A DNA stretch of 5,158 nt from an uncultured Collinsella sp. (GTDB taxonomy: Bacteria > Actinomycetota > Coriobacteriia > Coriobacteriales > Coriobacteriaceae): positions 1 through 5,158 of the forward strand of contig CABULX010000134.1 in NCBI GenBank assembly GCA_902492545.1, written 5' to 3'. The position numbers and the translations under genes are program-made. The notes under the pieces are model-generated. The model had not been told where the DNA came from and searched no databases. It saw nothing but the letters and a program-made list of their open reading frames with translations. Positions 1 to 5,158 of the stretch are shown piece after piece (the first letter of the stretch is position 1; each line of letters begins with the position of its first letter).

Positions 1-6
1 ATTGTT

Positions 7-42
7 ACGGGGGTGTTTCGCTTTTATGCGGAATGCCCCCGT
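7..42 (+). terminator. Probable terminator hairpin of an upstream gene
   Basis: A seven-base perfect stem, ACGGGGG (7-13) against CCCCCGT (36-42), encloses a second short stem, TTCGC (17-21) against GCGGAA (28-33) with one bulged G. On the + strand it is followed by only a short T run (42-44), so as an intrinsic terminator it is weak. Its place at the left edge, ahead of the ppc promoter, fits the end of a gene lying left of the window. That gene is not visible. Confidence 0.45.
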
Positions 43-60
43 TTACGTATGCCGCCCACC

Positions 61-149
61 GAGAAATACGACCATTTAGGGCAAAAACCTTTGCAATGCA
101 GAAAATACTTTTGTGTGGTAAAGCGCAATCAGTGTCGAAAGTATTTCTC
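61..149. repeat. Three copies of an AAATAC-type motif upstream of ppc
   Basis: GAGAAATAC (61-69) has an exact nine-base inverted partner, GTATTTCTC (141-149). A third copy, AAATACTTT (103-111), is an exact inverted match to AAAGTATTT (138-146). The right-hand inverted copy lies between the expected -35 and -10 positions of the ppc promoter. This arrangement could be a set of operator sites for a regulator, or a hairpin spanning 103-146. No specific regulator can be named from the sequence, and the region is AT-richer than its surroundings, so chance similarity is possible. Confidence 0.35.
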
Positions 150-162
150 AAGCGCCTATAAT
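134..162 (+). promoter_or_regulatory. ppc promoter with consensus -10 box
   Basis: A perfect TATAAT (157-162) stands 44 bases ahead of the preferred ppc start. At a 17-base spacing the -35 position would be GTCGAA (134-139), a poor match to TTGACA. The promoter may therefore depend on an activator or be modest in strength. A transcript starting near 169 would have a leader of about 38 bases. The spacer overlaps one of the AAATAC-type inverted motifs. Confidence 0.6.
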
Positions 163-186
163 GAATACCGCATGTTACGTGCATAG

Positions 187-202
187 AAGGAGGAATGGGA
201 GG
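187..202 (+). promoter_or_regulatory. Double Shine-Dalgarno that decides the ppc start
   Basis: AAGGAGG (187-193) is followed by ATG at 195 after a single base, too close for normal initiation there. A second purine block, GGGAGG (197-202), sits four bases before an in-frame GTG at 207. AAGGAGG is 13 bases from that GTG. The GTG is therefore the better-supported start. The ATG at 195, adding only four residues, cannot be excluded. Confidence 0.55.
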
Positions 203-206
203 AAAC

Positions 207-3020
207 GTGGCTGAGAACCTAAGCAACCAGTCTGTACCCGAAGCCGCGGCGCGCGTCGCTGCCGTGGTCAACCGCCTCGTTAACCGAATCGGCTCGAATG
301 CCGAGTCCAGGGAGCGTCTCGCCGAGATCGAGATCCCCGAGGAGCTGCGCGACAATCTGGCGCTGTTCTTGCGCCTGGAGCGCCGTGTGCTTAGCGAGTA
401 TGATCCCGAGATCGCGGACCTGTTCGACAAGATTTTGACAGCCGAGATTGTGGTCAATGCCGGCAACCCCGGTACCTGCGCTGCCGACGAAGCCGTCGAC
501 GAGCAGGGCGTGCCCACCGCCGACGAGCCCACTGCCGTGGCATTTCGTGAGGTCGTCGATTTGATCGACAGCCTGCCGCTCGATAAGCAGCAGGTCATTG
601 TCCGCGCCTTTACGAGCTTTTTCCATCTGGCAAACCTGTCGGAGGAGAACTACCGTGTGGCGCAGCTGCGCGAGCGCGAGGCCGGTGCGTCGACCGATAC
701 CGAGGTCGATCCCGCCAACGAGCTCACCGTCGCCTATCACCAGCTGGTGAATGAGCTGGGCGACGAGGGCGCCAACGAGCTGCTCGGCAAGCTTGAGTTC
801 CATCCCGTCTTTACCGCGCATCCCACCGAGGCCCGTCGCAAGGCCGTCGAGGGCAAGATTCGCCGTATCTCCAACCTGCTGGAGGAGCGTCCGCGTCTGG
901 GCGGCTCCGACCTGGTGGAGAACGAGCGCCATATGCTGCAAGAGATCGACGCCCTGGTACGCACGAGCCCCATCGCGCTCAAGAAGCCCACGCCGGTCGA
1001 GGAAGCCGATACCATCATCGACATCTTCGATAACACGCTGTTCGACGTTATCCCCGTTATCTATCGTCGTTTTGACGATTGGGTGCTGGGCGACAAGGCC
1101 GGTACTGTGCCGCCGCTGTGCCCGGCGTTCTTCCATCCCGGCAGCTGGATCGGTTCCGACCGCGACGGTAACCCCAACGTCACCGCCAAGGTGAGCCGTG
1201 AGGTCGCCGCCAAGTACTTTACGCACATGGTGCTCAAGCTCGAGGACAAGTGCCGCCACATCGGCCGCAACCTCACGCTCGAGGCCACCTACAGCAAGCC
1301 GTCGGCCGAGCTCATTAACCTGTGGAACCATCAGGTCGAGATGAGCCCTCGGTACACGGCCCGCGCCGAGCTGATCTCCGAGCACGAGCCGCATCGCGCC
1401 GTCATGCTCGTCATGGCCGACCGTCTGAACGCCACCGTGCGCCGTATCACCGACACCATGTACCACAGCGCCGACGAGTTCCTGGATGACCTGCGCGTCG
1501 TCCAGCGTTCGCTGGCCGCCTGCGGTGCCGTCCGTGCTGCCTACGGCCCGGTCCAGACCATCATCTGGCAGGTCGAGTCCTTCGGCTTCCATATGGTCGA
1601 GATGGAGTTCCGTCAGCACTCCGTGGTGCACGCCCGCGCCCTCAAGGATATCCACGAGAACGGTATCCATGGCGACCTGCAGCCCATGACGCGCGAGGTC
1701 ATCGATACCTTCCGTGCCATCGGCTCCATCCAAAAGCGCTACGGCAAGAAGATGGCGCACCGCTATATCATCTCGTTCACCAAGAGCGCCCAGCATGTGG
1801 CCGACGTCTTTGAGCTCGCCCACCTGTCCTTTGCACACGAGGAGGATGTCCCCGAGCTCGATGTGATCCCGCTGTTCGAGCAGCTCGAGGACCTCGAGGG
1901 CTGCGTCGACGTGCTCGACCAGATGCTCACGCTGCCCGTGGTGCAGAAGCGCCTTGCCCAGACCAACCGCCGCATGGAGGTTATGCTGGGCTACTCCGAC
2001 TCCTCCAAGGATGCCGGTCCTACCACGGCCATGCTCGCGCTGCACTCCGCGCAGGAGCGCATCGCCAAGTGGGCAGAGAAGAACGATATCGACCTGGTGC
2101 TCATGCACGGTCGCGGCGGTGCCGTGGGCCGTGGCGGCGGCCCGGCCAATAAGGCCGTGCTGGCTCAGCCCAAGGGTTCGGTCAACTGCTTCTTTAAGCT
2201 CACCGAGCAGGGCGAGGTCATCTTTGCCCGTTACGGCAACCGCACGCTGGCTCAGCGCCATGTTGAGTCCGTTGCCGCCGCAACGCTTTTGCAGTCGGCC
2301 CCGAGTGTCGAGAAGACCAACACCGAGACCACGCAGAAGTTCTGGGATATGGCCGAGAAGCTCAACGCCGCAAGCCACGAGCGCTATCTGGACCTGCTGA
2401 ACACCGAGGACTTTACGCCGTGGTTCTCGACCGTGACGCCGCTGACCGAGGTCGGTCTGCTGCCGATCGGCTCGCGTCCTGCCAAGCGCGGCCTGGGTGC
2501 CAAGTCGCTCGACGACCTGCGTACCATTCCGTGGATCTTCAGCTGGAGCCAGGCGCGCATCAATCTGGCCGCTTGGTACGGCCTGGGTACCGCCTGCGAG
2601 CAGTTTGGCGATCTGGACCAGCTTAAGGCTGCCTACCAGGAGTGGCCGTTCTTCCGCACCTTTATCGACAACATCGAGATGTCGATCGCCAAGACCGACC
2701 AGCGCATCGCCAAGATGTATCTGCACCTGGGCGATCGCCAGGATCTGTCCGAGAAGGTCTTTACCGAGATGCAGCTCACGCGTAAGTGGGTCCTTGCCAT
2801 CGTTGGTGACGAGTGGCCGCTGCAGCGCCGCCGCGTGCTCGGCTGCGCCGTTCGCGTGCGTAACCCCTATGTCGACGCCCTGTCCATCGCCCAGGTTCGC
2901 GCCCTTCGCGAGGTGCGTATGAACCAGGACGAGATGGCCGAGGAGAAGAAGGCCGAGTACATGAGCCTGATTCTTTCGACTGTGACCGGCGTCTCGGCAG
3001 GTCTGCAGAACACGGGGTAA
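207..3020 (+). CDS. ppc: Phosphoenolpyruvate carboxylase
   Basis: Cytoplasmic enzyme converting PEP and bicarbonate to oxaloacetate and phosphate, the anaplerotic entry to the C4-dicarboxylate branch. Length is 937 residues from GTG 207, or 941 from ATG 195; the E. coli enzyme has 883. With the GTG numbering, the catalytic histidine is H205 in FTAHPTEA. R469 in EFRQHS matches the conserved arginine near E. coli 396. K601 lies in GYSDSSKDAG, and the glycine loop HGRGGAVGRGG carries H634, R636 and R642. The K601-R642 spacing of 41 equals E. coli K546-R587. The protein ends in QNTG, the usual family C-terminus. K829 in EMSIAK and the terminal Asn935 suggest the aspartate-inhibition site is retained, which is inference. 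About 60 extra residues precede the conserved VRAF...FFHLAN segment, including an acidic, low-complexity stretch around residues 90-110. It has its own promoter and is followed by a large hairpin, so it is probably monocistronic. Identity is very secure; only the start is uncertain. Confidence 0.97.
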   Translation: MAENLSNQSVPEAAARVAAVVNRLVNRIGSNAESRERLAEIEIPEELRDNLALFLRLERRVLSEYDPEIADLFDKILTAEIVVNAGNPGTCAADEAVDEQGVPTADEPTAVAFREVVDLIDSLPLDKQQVIVRAFTSFFHLANLSEENYRVAQLREREAGASTDTEVDPANELTVAYHQLVNELGDEGANELLGKLEFHPVFTAHPTEARRKAVEGKIRRISNLLEERPRLGGSDLVENERHMLQEIDALVRTSPIALKKPTPVEEADTIIDIFDNTLFDVIPVIYRRFDDWVLGDKAGTVPPLCPAFFHPGSWIGSDRDGNPNVTAKVSREVAAKYFTHMVLKLEDKCRHIGRNLTLEATYSKPSAELINLWNHQVEMSPRYTARAELISEHEPHRAVMLVMADRLNATVRRITDTMYHSADEFLDDLRVVQRSLAACGAVRAAYGPVQTIIWQVESFGFHMVEMEFRQHSVVHARALKDIHENGIHGDLQPMTREVIDTFRAIGSIQKRYGKKMAHRYIISFTKSAQHVADVFELAHLSFAHEEDVPELDVIPLFEQLEDLEGCVDVLDQMLTLPVVQKRLAQTNRRMEVMLGYSDSSKDAGPTTAMLALHSAQERIAKWAEKNDIDLVLMHGRGGAVGRGGGPANKAVLAQPKGSVNCFFKLTEQGEVIFARYGNRTLAQRHVESVAAATLLQSAPSVEKTNTETTQKFWDMAEKLNAASHERYLDLLNTEDFTPWFSTVTPLTEVGLLPIGSRPAKRGLGAKSLDDLRTIPWIFSWSQARINLAAWYGLGTACEQFGDLDQLKAAYQEWPFFRTFIDNIEMSIAKTDQRIAKMYLHLGDRQDLSEKVFTEMQLTRKWVLAIVGDEWPLQRRRVLGCAVRVRNPYVDALSIAQVRALREVRMNQDEMAEEKKAEYMSLILSTVTGVSAGLQNTG

Positions 3021-3043
3021 TCGATAGCCCTGTGGCTCTCACC

Positions 3044-3170
3044 GGGACCCGATGGGTTTCCCTCTGAATGCGTCCTCGCACTTGAAGCCCCCTTATCCTG
3101 CTCCTTCGGAGCTGCGGATAAGGGGGCTTCGTGCTGCGGAATGCATTCAGAGGGAAACCCATCGGGCCCC
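3044..3170. repeat. 127-base nested palindrome after ppc
   Basis: The outer arms are 28 bases long, 3044-3071 and 3143-3170, and pair at 27 of 28 positions; the only mismatch is A3047 opposite C3167. Concentric with them is a perfect 15-base inner stem (3084-3098 with 3116-3130), and at the tip a five-base stem, GCTCC/GGAGC, with a TTC loop (3100-3112). Between outer and inner stems, GCAC (3078-3081) can pair with GTGC (3131-3134) and TCC (3073-3075) with GGA (3138-3140), so almost the whole element can fold as one long hairpin. The structure is far longer than a normal terminator. It could be an interspersed palindromic repeat, a MITE-like remnant with terminal inverted repeats, or a bidirectional transcription or RNA-stability barrier. 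No flanking duplication or transposase is visible. Confidence 0.75.
3084..3130 (+). terminator. Inner hairpin, probable ppc terminator
   Basis: A perfect 15-base GC-rich stem (GAAGCCCCCTTATCC at 3084-3098 and its complement at 3116-3130) closes a 17-base apex that itself folds. It lies 63 bases after the ppc stop codon. The stem would stall polymerase, but the following bases read GTGCTG, with no T run on either strand. It is thus not a textbook intrinsic terminator and may work with a factor, or simply be part of the larger palindrome. Confidence 0.5.
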
Positions 3171-3179
3171 TTCGTCCTC

Positions 3180-3227
3180 GGTCTTCGGGGATTAAAGCTG
3201 AGGAGAAGAATGGCGCGCTTCGCGCTT
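3180..3227 (+). repeat. Imperfect direct repeat, copy 1
   Basis: This begins GGTCTTCGG, continues with GGATTA and a purine-rich stretch, and ends in AATGGCGCGCTTCGCGC (3209-3225). The end forms a five-base hairpin (GCGCG/CGCGC) with a CTT loop. It is repeated 127 bases downstream with the same blocks in the same order. Confidence 0.6.
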
Positions 3228-3306
3228 AATGTGGAGTGCGGCGAGGGCTTCTTGCGTTCTGCGGAGTGTGCCTAAAAGTAAACTAATGGCGGGCCCTGCG
3301 ATGTCC

Positions 3307-3355
3307 GGTCTTCGGCGGATTACTGCTGGGGGAATAATGGCGCGCTTCGCGCGTT
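3307..3355 (+). repeat. Imperfect direct repeat, copy 2
   Basis: This carries the same block order as the copy at 3180: GGTCTTCGG (3307-3315), GGATTA, CTG then purines, and an identical 17-base end, AATGGCGCGCTTCGCGC (3336-3352). The differences are a few substitutions and single-base indels in the middle. The two copies start 127 bases apart. Confidence 0.6.
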
Positions 3356-3383
3356 TTGGATGGGGGTCTGTCCCGGCGGCGCG

Positions 3384-3440
3384 TTTGGCGCTTCGCGCCT
3401 CGCGCCTTATCGATCGGGATTGAGATGCATTTGGCGCTTC
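3384..3440 (+). repeat. TTTGGCGCTTC repeat pair with mini-hairpin
   Basis: The 11-mer TTTGGCGCTTC occurs at 3384-3394 and again at 3430-3440. The first copy continues into GGCGC-TTC-GCGCC (3387-3399), a five-base stem with a TTC triloop like those of the two preceding repeats. The second copy has lost the right half of the stem. Confidence 0.5.
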
Positions 3441-3492
3441 TGACCTTATGACTGTAGCGGCTGCGGTTCCGTTTGGGATCGCGGCCGTTTTG

Positions 3493-3521
3493 TTGTGGGT
3501 CAAATATGAACGTTGTGTTAA
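3493..3521 (+). promoter_or_regulatory. Weak promoter candidate for larA
   Basis: TTGTGG (3493-3498) and TGTTAA (3516-3521) are separated by 17 bases, each matching its consensus at three of six positions. GTTGTG is repeated exactly 20 bases apart (3492-3497 and 3512-3517), about two helical turns, and could be a regulator's direct-repeat site. The position about 90 bases before the larA start is plausible, but the match is weak and other starts within 3440-3590 are possible. Confidence 0.18.
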
Positions 3522-3592
3522 TGACTCGGTGGACGGTGGTGTTTTTCGGTGAGCGGCGTATCCTTCCAACGGTTTATCTAGTGTGTCAGTTG

Positions 3593-3604
3593 AAAGGAAG
3601 AGGG
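3593..3604 (+). promoter_or_regulatory. larA ribosome-binding site fixing a TTG start
   Basis: The purine run AAAGGAAGAGGG (3593-3604) ends nine bases before TTG at 3614. No comparable site precedes the in-frame TTG at 3473 or any other upstream in-frame start. This site, together with family length, places the larA start at 3614. Confidence 0.75.
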
Positions 3605-3613
3605 CGCTCGTCA

Positions 3614-4891
3614 TTGTTTGAATGTGAACTACCGTTTGACCACAAGACGTTGCATCTAGAGCTCGAGGATAAGAACTTCGTGGGTGTGATGGAAGGTCAT
3701 CAAAACGAGTTTAAGACTACAAAATCGCAGGAAGAGCTGGTAGAAGAGTCGCTTGCCAACCCTTACGGCTCACCTTCGCTCGAGGAGCTTTGTGCTGGCA
3801 AGAAGGATATTGTCATTATTAGCTCCGATCATACGCGTCCCGTCCCCTCGCGTGTGACGATGCCTATTCTGCTGCATCACATCCATTCCGCTGCGCCCGA
3901 GGCTCGCGTGCGCATTCTGGTTGCTACGGGTATGCACCGTCCGTCGACGCACGAGGAGCTCGTCAACAAGTACGGCGAGGAGATCGTTGCCAACGAGGAA
4001 ATCGTTATGCACGTCGCGACTGACGACAGCATGATGAAAAAGATCGGCACCCTGCCTTCTGGCGGCGAGTGCATCATCAACAAGATTGCGGCCGATTGCG
4101 ATCTGCTGCTTGCCGAGGGCTTTATTGAGCCGCACTTCTTTGCTGGCTTCTCTGGCAGCCGCAAGTCCGTGCTGCCCGGCATTGCCAGCTATAAGACCAT
4201 CATGTACAACCATAACGGTCAGTTTGTGAACGATTCCCATTCGCGTGCCGGCAACCTGTGCCACAACCACGTGAGCGAGGACATGTTTGCCGCTGCCGAG
4301 ATGGCTCACCTTGCCTTTGTGCTTAACGTGGTGCTCAACGGCAAGCACGAGGTCATCGGCTCCTTTGCCGGCGATATCCACAAGGCGCACGAGGCTGGCT
4401 GCGAGTTCGTGAAGAGCCTTGCCGGCGTTGAGCCCGTTGAGTGCGAGATTGCCATCACCACCAACGGCGGCTACCCGCTCGACCAGAACATCTACCAGGC
4501 CGTGAAGGGCATGTGCTCTGCCGAGGCCACGCTTCCCGAGGGCGGCGTGATTATTGATGTCGCCGGTTGCGCCGACGGTCACGGTGGCGAAGGCTTCTAT
4601 CACAACATCGCCGACAACGATCCGGCGGAGTTTGAGCGCGCCTGCATCGACCGTCCTAAGGACGAGACCCTGCCCGACCAGTGGACGAGCCAGATTTTCG
4701 CCCGCATCCTGGCGCATCACCCTGTGATTATGGTCACCGACCTGTGCGATCACCAGATGCTCAAGGATATGCACATGACGCCGGTCAACACTATCGAGGA
4801 GGCGCTCAAGCTCGCCTTTGAGATGAAGGGTGCCGATGCCAAGGTTGCCGTCATTCCCGATGGCCTGGGCGTTGTCGTCGCGCAGCACTAG
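3614..4891 (+). CDS. larA: Nickel-dependent lactate racemase
   Basis: LarA interconverts D- and L-lactate in the cytoplasm, using a nickel-pincer nucleotide cofactor made by LarB, LarC and LarE. From TTG 3614 the protein has 425 residues, against 424 for Lactobacillus plantarum LarA as I recall it. The key residues fall at the same numbers: D72 and R75 in SSDHTRP, proton-transfer histidines H108 (ATGMHRPS) and H174 (EPHFFAGFSG), K184 (GSRKSVLPG), which carries the cofactor, nickel ligand H200 (YNHNG), and Q295 and K298 in NIYQAVKG. The N-terminal catalytic domain covers roughly residues 10-270; the C-terminal domain (GGYPLDQNIYQ, DGHGGEGFYH, PDQWTSQIFARI) follows. An upstream in-frame TTG at 3473 would add 47 unconserved residues and lacks a ribosome site. 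LarA homologues can act on other 2-hydroxyacids, but the close motif match and the LarD-like gene 49 bases downstream favour lactate. The strong resemblance to Lactobacillales proteins hints at horizontal transfer, although codon use matches the GC-rich host. Confidence 0.95.
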   Translation: MFECELPFDHKTLHLELEDKNFVGVMEGHQNEFKTTKSQEELVEESLANPYGSPSLEELCAGKKDIVIISSDHTRPVPSRVTMPILLHHIHSAAPEARVRILVATGMHRPSTHEELVNKYGEEIVANEEIVMHVATDDSMMKKIGTLPSGGECIINKIAADCDLLLAEGFIEPHFFAGFSGSRKSVLPGIASYKTIMYNHNGQFVNDSHSRAGNLCHNHVSEDMFAAAEMAHLAFVLNVVLNGKHEVIGSFAGDIHKAHEAGCEFVKSLAGVEPVECEIAITTNGGYPLDQNIYQAVKGMCSAEATLPEGGVIIDVAGCADGHGGEGFYHNIADNDPAEFERACIDRPKDETLPDQWTSQIFARILAHHPVIMVTDLCDHQMLKDMHMTPVNTIEEALKLAFEMKGADAKVAVIPDGLGVVVAQH

Positions 4892-4940
4892 TGCACGGCC
4901 CAAACGAATCGTTTATAACCGACAAGAAAGATAAGGTTTT

Positions 4941-5158
4941 ATGCTTACCAAACTCCTCTGCGAATTCGGCGCAACGGCCCTCATGATCATCTTTGGCGTG
5001 GGCGTGCACTGCGATACCGTGCTTAAGGGCACCAAGTATCAGGGCTCCGGCCACATGTTTGCCATCACCACCTGGTCTTTTGGCATCTCGGTCGCTCTGT
5101 TTATCTTTGGCGGCGCCGTGTGCATGAACCCCGCCATGGTGCTTGCCCAGTGCATCGT
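4941..5158 (+). CDS. larD: LarD-like MIP family channel (partial, 3' end missing)
   Basis: Only the first 72 residues of this membrane channel are present; the frame is open to the window edge. MIP proteins are usually 230-290 residues. The start ATG follows GAAAGATAAGG (4926-4936), with four bases between. Visible features are a first membrane helix (about residues 5-22, ALMIIFGVGV), a loop, a second helix (about 39-58), and the first of the two family NPA pore motifs at residues 63-65 (MNPAMVLAQ). The second NPA would lie beyond the window. L. plantarum LarD is an aquaglyceroporin that conducts D- and L-lactic acid and belongs to the lar operon. The loop here (VGVHCDTVLKGTK) and the position after larA make the same role likely. 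A glycerol or water facilitator of the GlpF type is the alternative. With a 49-base gap and no terminator between them, it is probably cotranscribed with larA. Confidence 0.85.
   Translation, partial: MLTKLLCEFGATALMIIFGVGVHCDTVLKGTKYQGSGHMFAITTWSFGISVALFIFGGAVCMNPAMVLAQCI

Larger units (their letters stand above)
3171..3592. other. Non-coding stretch between the ppc hairpin and larA
   Basis: No convincing gene is present. The only lengthy open frames, including one on the minus strand at 3192-3614, encode arginine-, serine- and proline-rich sequence with no recognisable domain and no good ribosome-binding site. The left part (3180-3440) holds imperfect direct repeats and GCGC-rich mini-hairpins. 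The right part (about 3440-3592) is more AT-rich and probably carries the larA promoter and leader. The odd base composition suggests accumulated repeat debris rather than a decayed gene, since I see no protein homology in any frame. Confidence 0.6.

Noticed and set aside
219..2726. An 835-residue open frame on the minus strand opposite ppc
   Set aside because: It is antisense to a fully motif-supported ppc. The open frame follows from strong G/C third-position codon bias, and its translation shows no recognisable domain.
3044..3170. An insertion sequence or MITE bounded by the 28-base arms
   Set aside because: No target-site duplication or transposase is visible and the interior is itself a hairpin, so it is reported as a palindromic repeat rather than a mobile element.
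3362..3374. GGGGGTCTGTCCC, reminiscent of short GGGTCTGTCCC repeats sometimes seen near REP-type elements
   Set aside because: It is a single short copy with only a three-base stem and no transposase nearby, which is too little to call an element.
3473..3613. A 47-residue upstream extension of larA from TTG 3473
   Set aside because: There is no ribosome-binding site, the residues do not resemble LarA N-termini, and the TTG at 3614 gives exact agreement with family length and residue numbering.
3192..3614. A 140-residue open frame on the minus strand in the ppc-larA spacer
   Set aside because: The translation is Arg/Ser/Pro/Ala-rich without a domain, runs through the repeat cluster, and would begin inside the larA ribosome-site and start region. 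I see no positive evidence of coding.
3770..4903. A 377-residue open frame on the minus strand opposite larA
   Set aside because: Same codon-bias shadow effect; larA carries every catalytic residue of its family in the sense frame.

Overview
The window looks like chromosomal DNA of a GC-rich, fermentative, gut-type bacterium. Codon use favours G or C in third position, and Shine-Dalgarno sequences are strong. The combination of a large bacterial-type PEP carboxylase with a Lactobacillales-like lactate racemase suggests an actinobacterium of the class Coriobacteriia (Collinsella or a relative). That placement is inference from style and gene content; there is no rRNA or other marker gene here.

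Layout: (1) Positions 1-206 hold a hairpin that probably ends a gene lying to the left, an upstream region with three copies of an AAATAC-containing motif, a perfect TATAAT box and two closely spaced Shine-Dalgarno sequences. (2) 207-3020 is a complete phosphoenolpyruvate carboxylase gene (ppc) with all main active-site motifs and an N-terminal extension of about 60 residues relative to the E. coli enzyme. (3) 3021-3613 is a 593-base non-coding stretch. It contains a 127-base nested palindrome just after ppc, then GC-rich direct repeats and mini-hairpins with TTC/CTT loops, and finally a probable promoter and leader region. (4) 3614-4891 is a complete nickel-dependent lactate racemase (larA). 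It starts at TTG, and its catalytic residues fall at exactly the same numbers as in the characterised Lactobacillus plantarum enzyme. (5) 4941-5158 is the start of a MIP-family channel gene, cut by the window edge, which resembles the lactic-acid-conducting LarD aquaglyceroporin.

Working together: LarA interconverts D- and L-lactate, and the channel encoded 49 bases downstream would let lactic acid (or another small uncharged solute) cross the membrane, so the pair forms a partial lar operon. PEP carboxylase is a separate transcription unit that carboxylates PEP to oxaloacetate. The nickel-pincer cofactor genes (larB, larC, larE) are not in the window and may lie downstream. I see no mobile-element gene, CRISPR array, tRNA, rRNA or obviously novel defence or metabolic system. 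The least explained sequence is the intergenic palindrome and repeat cluster at 3044-3440.
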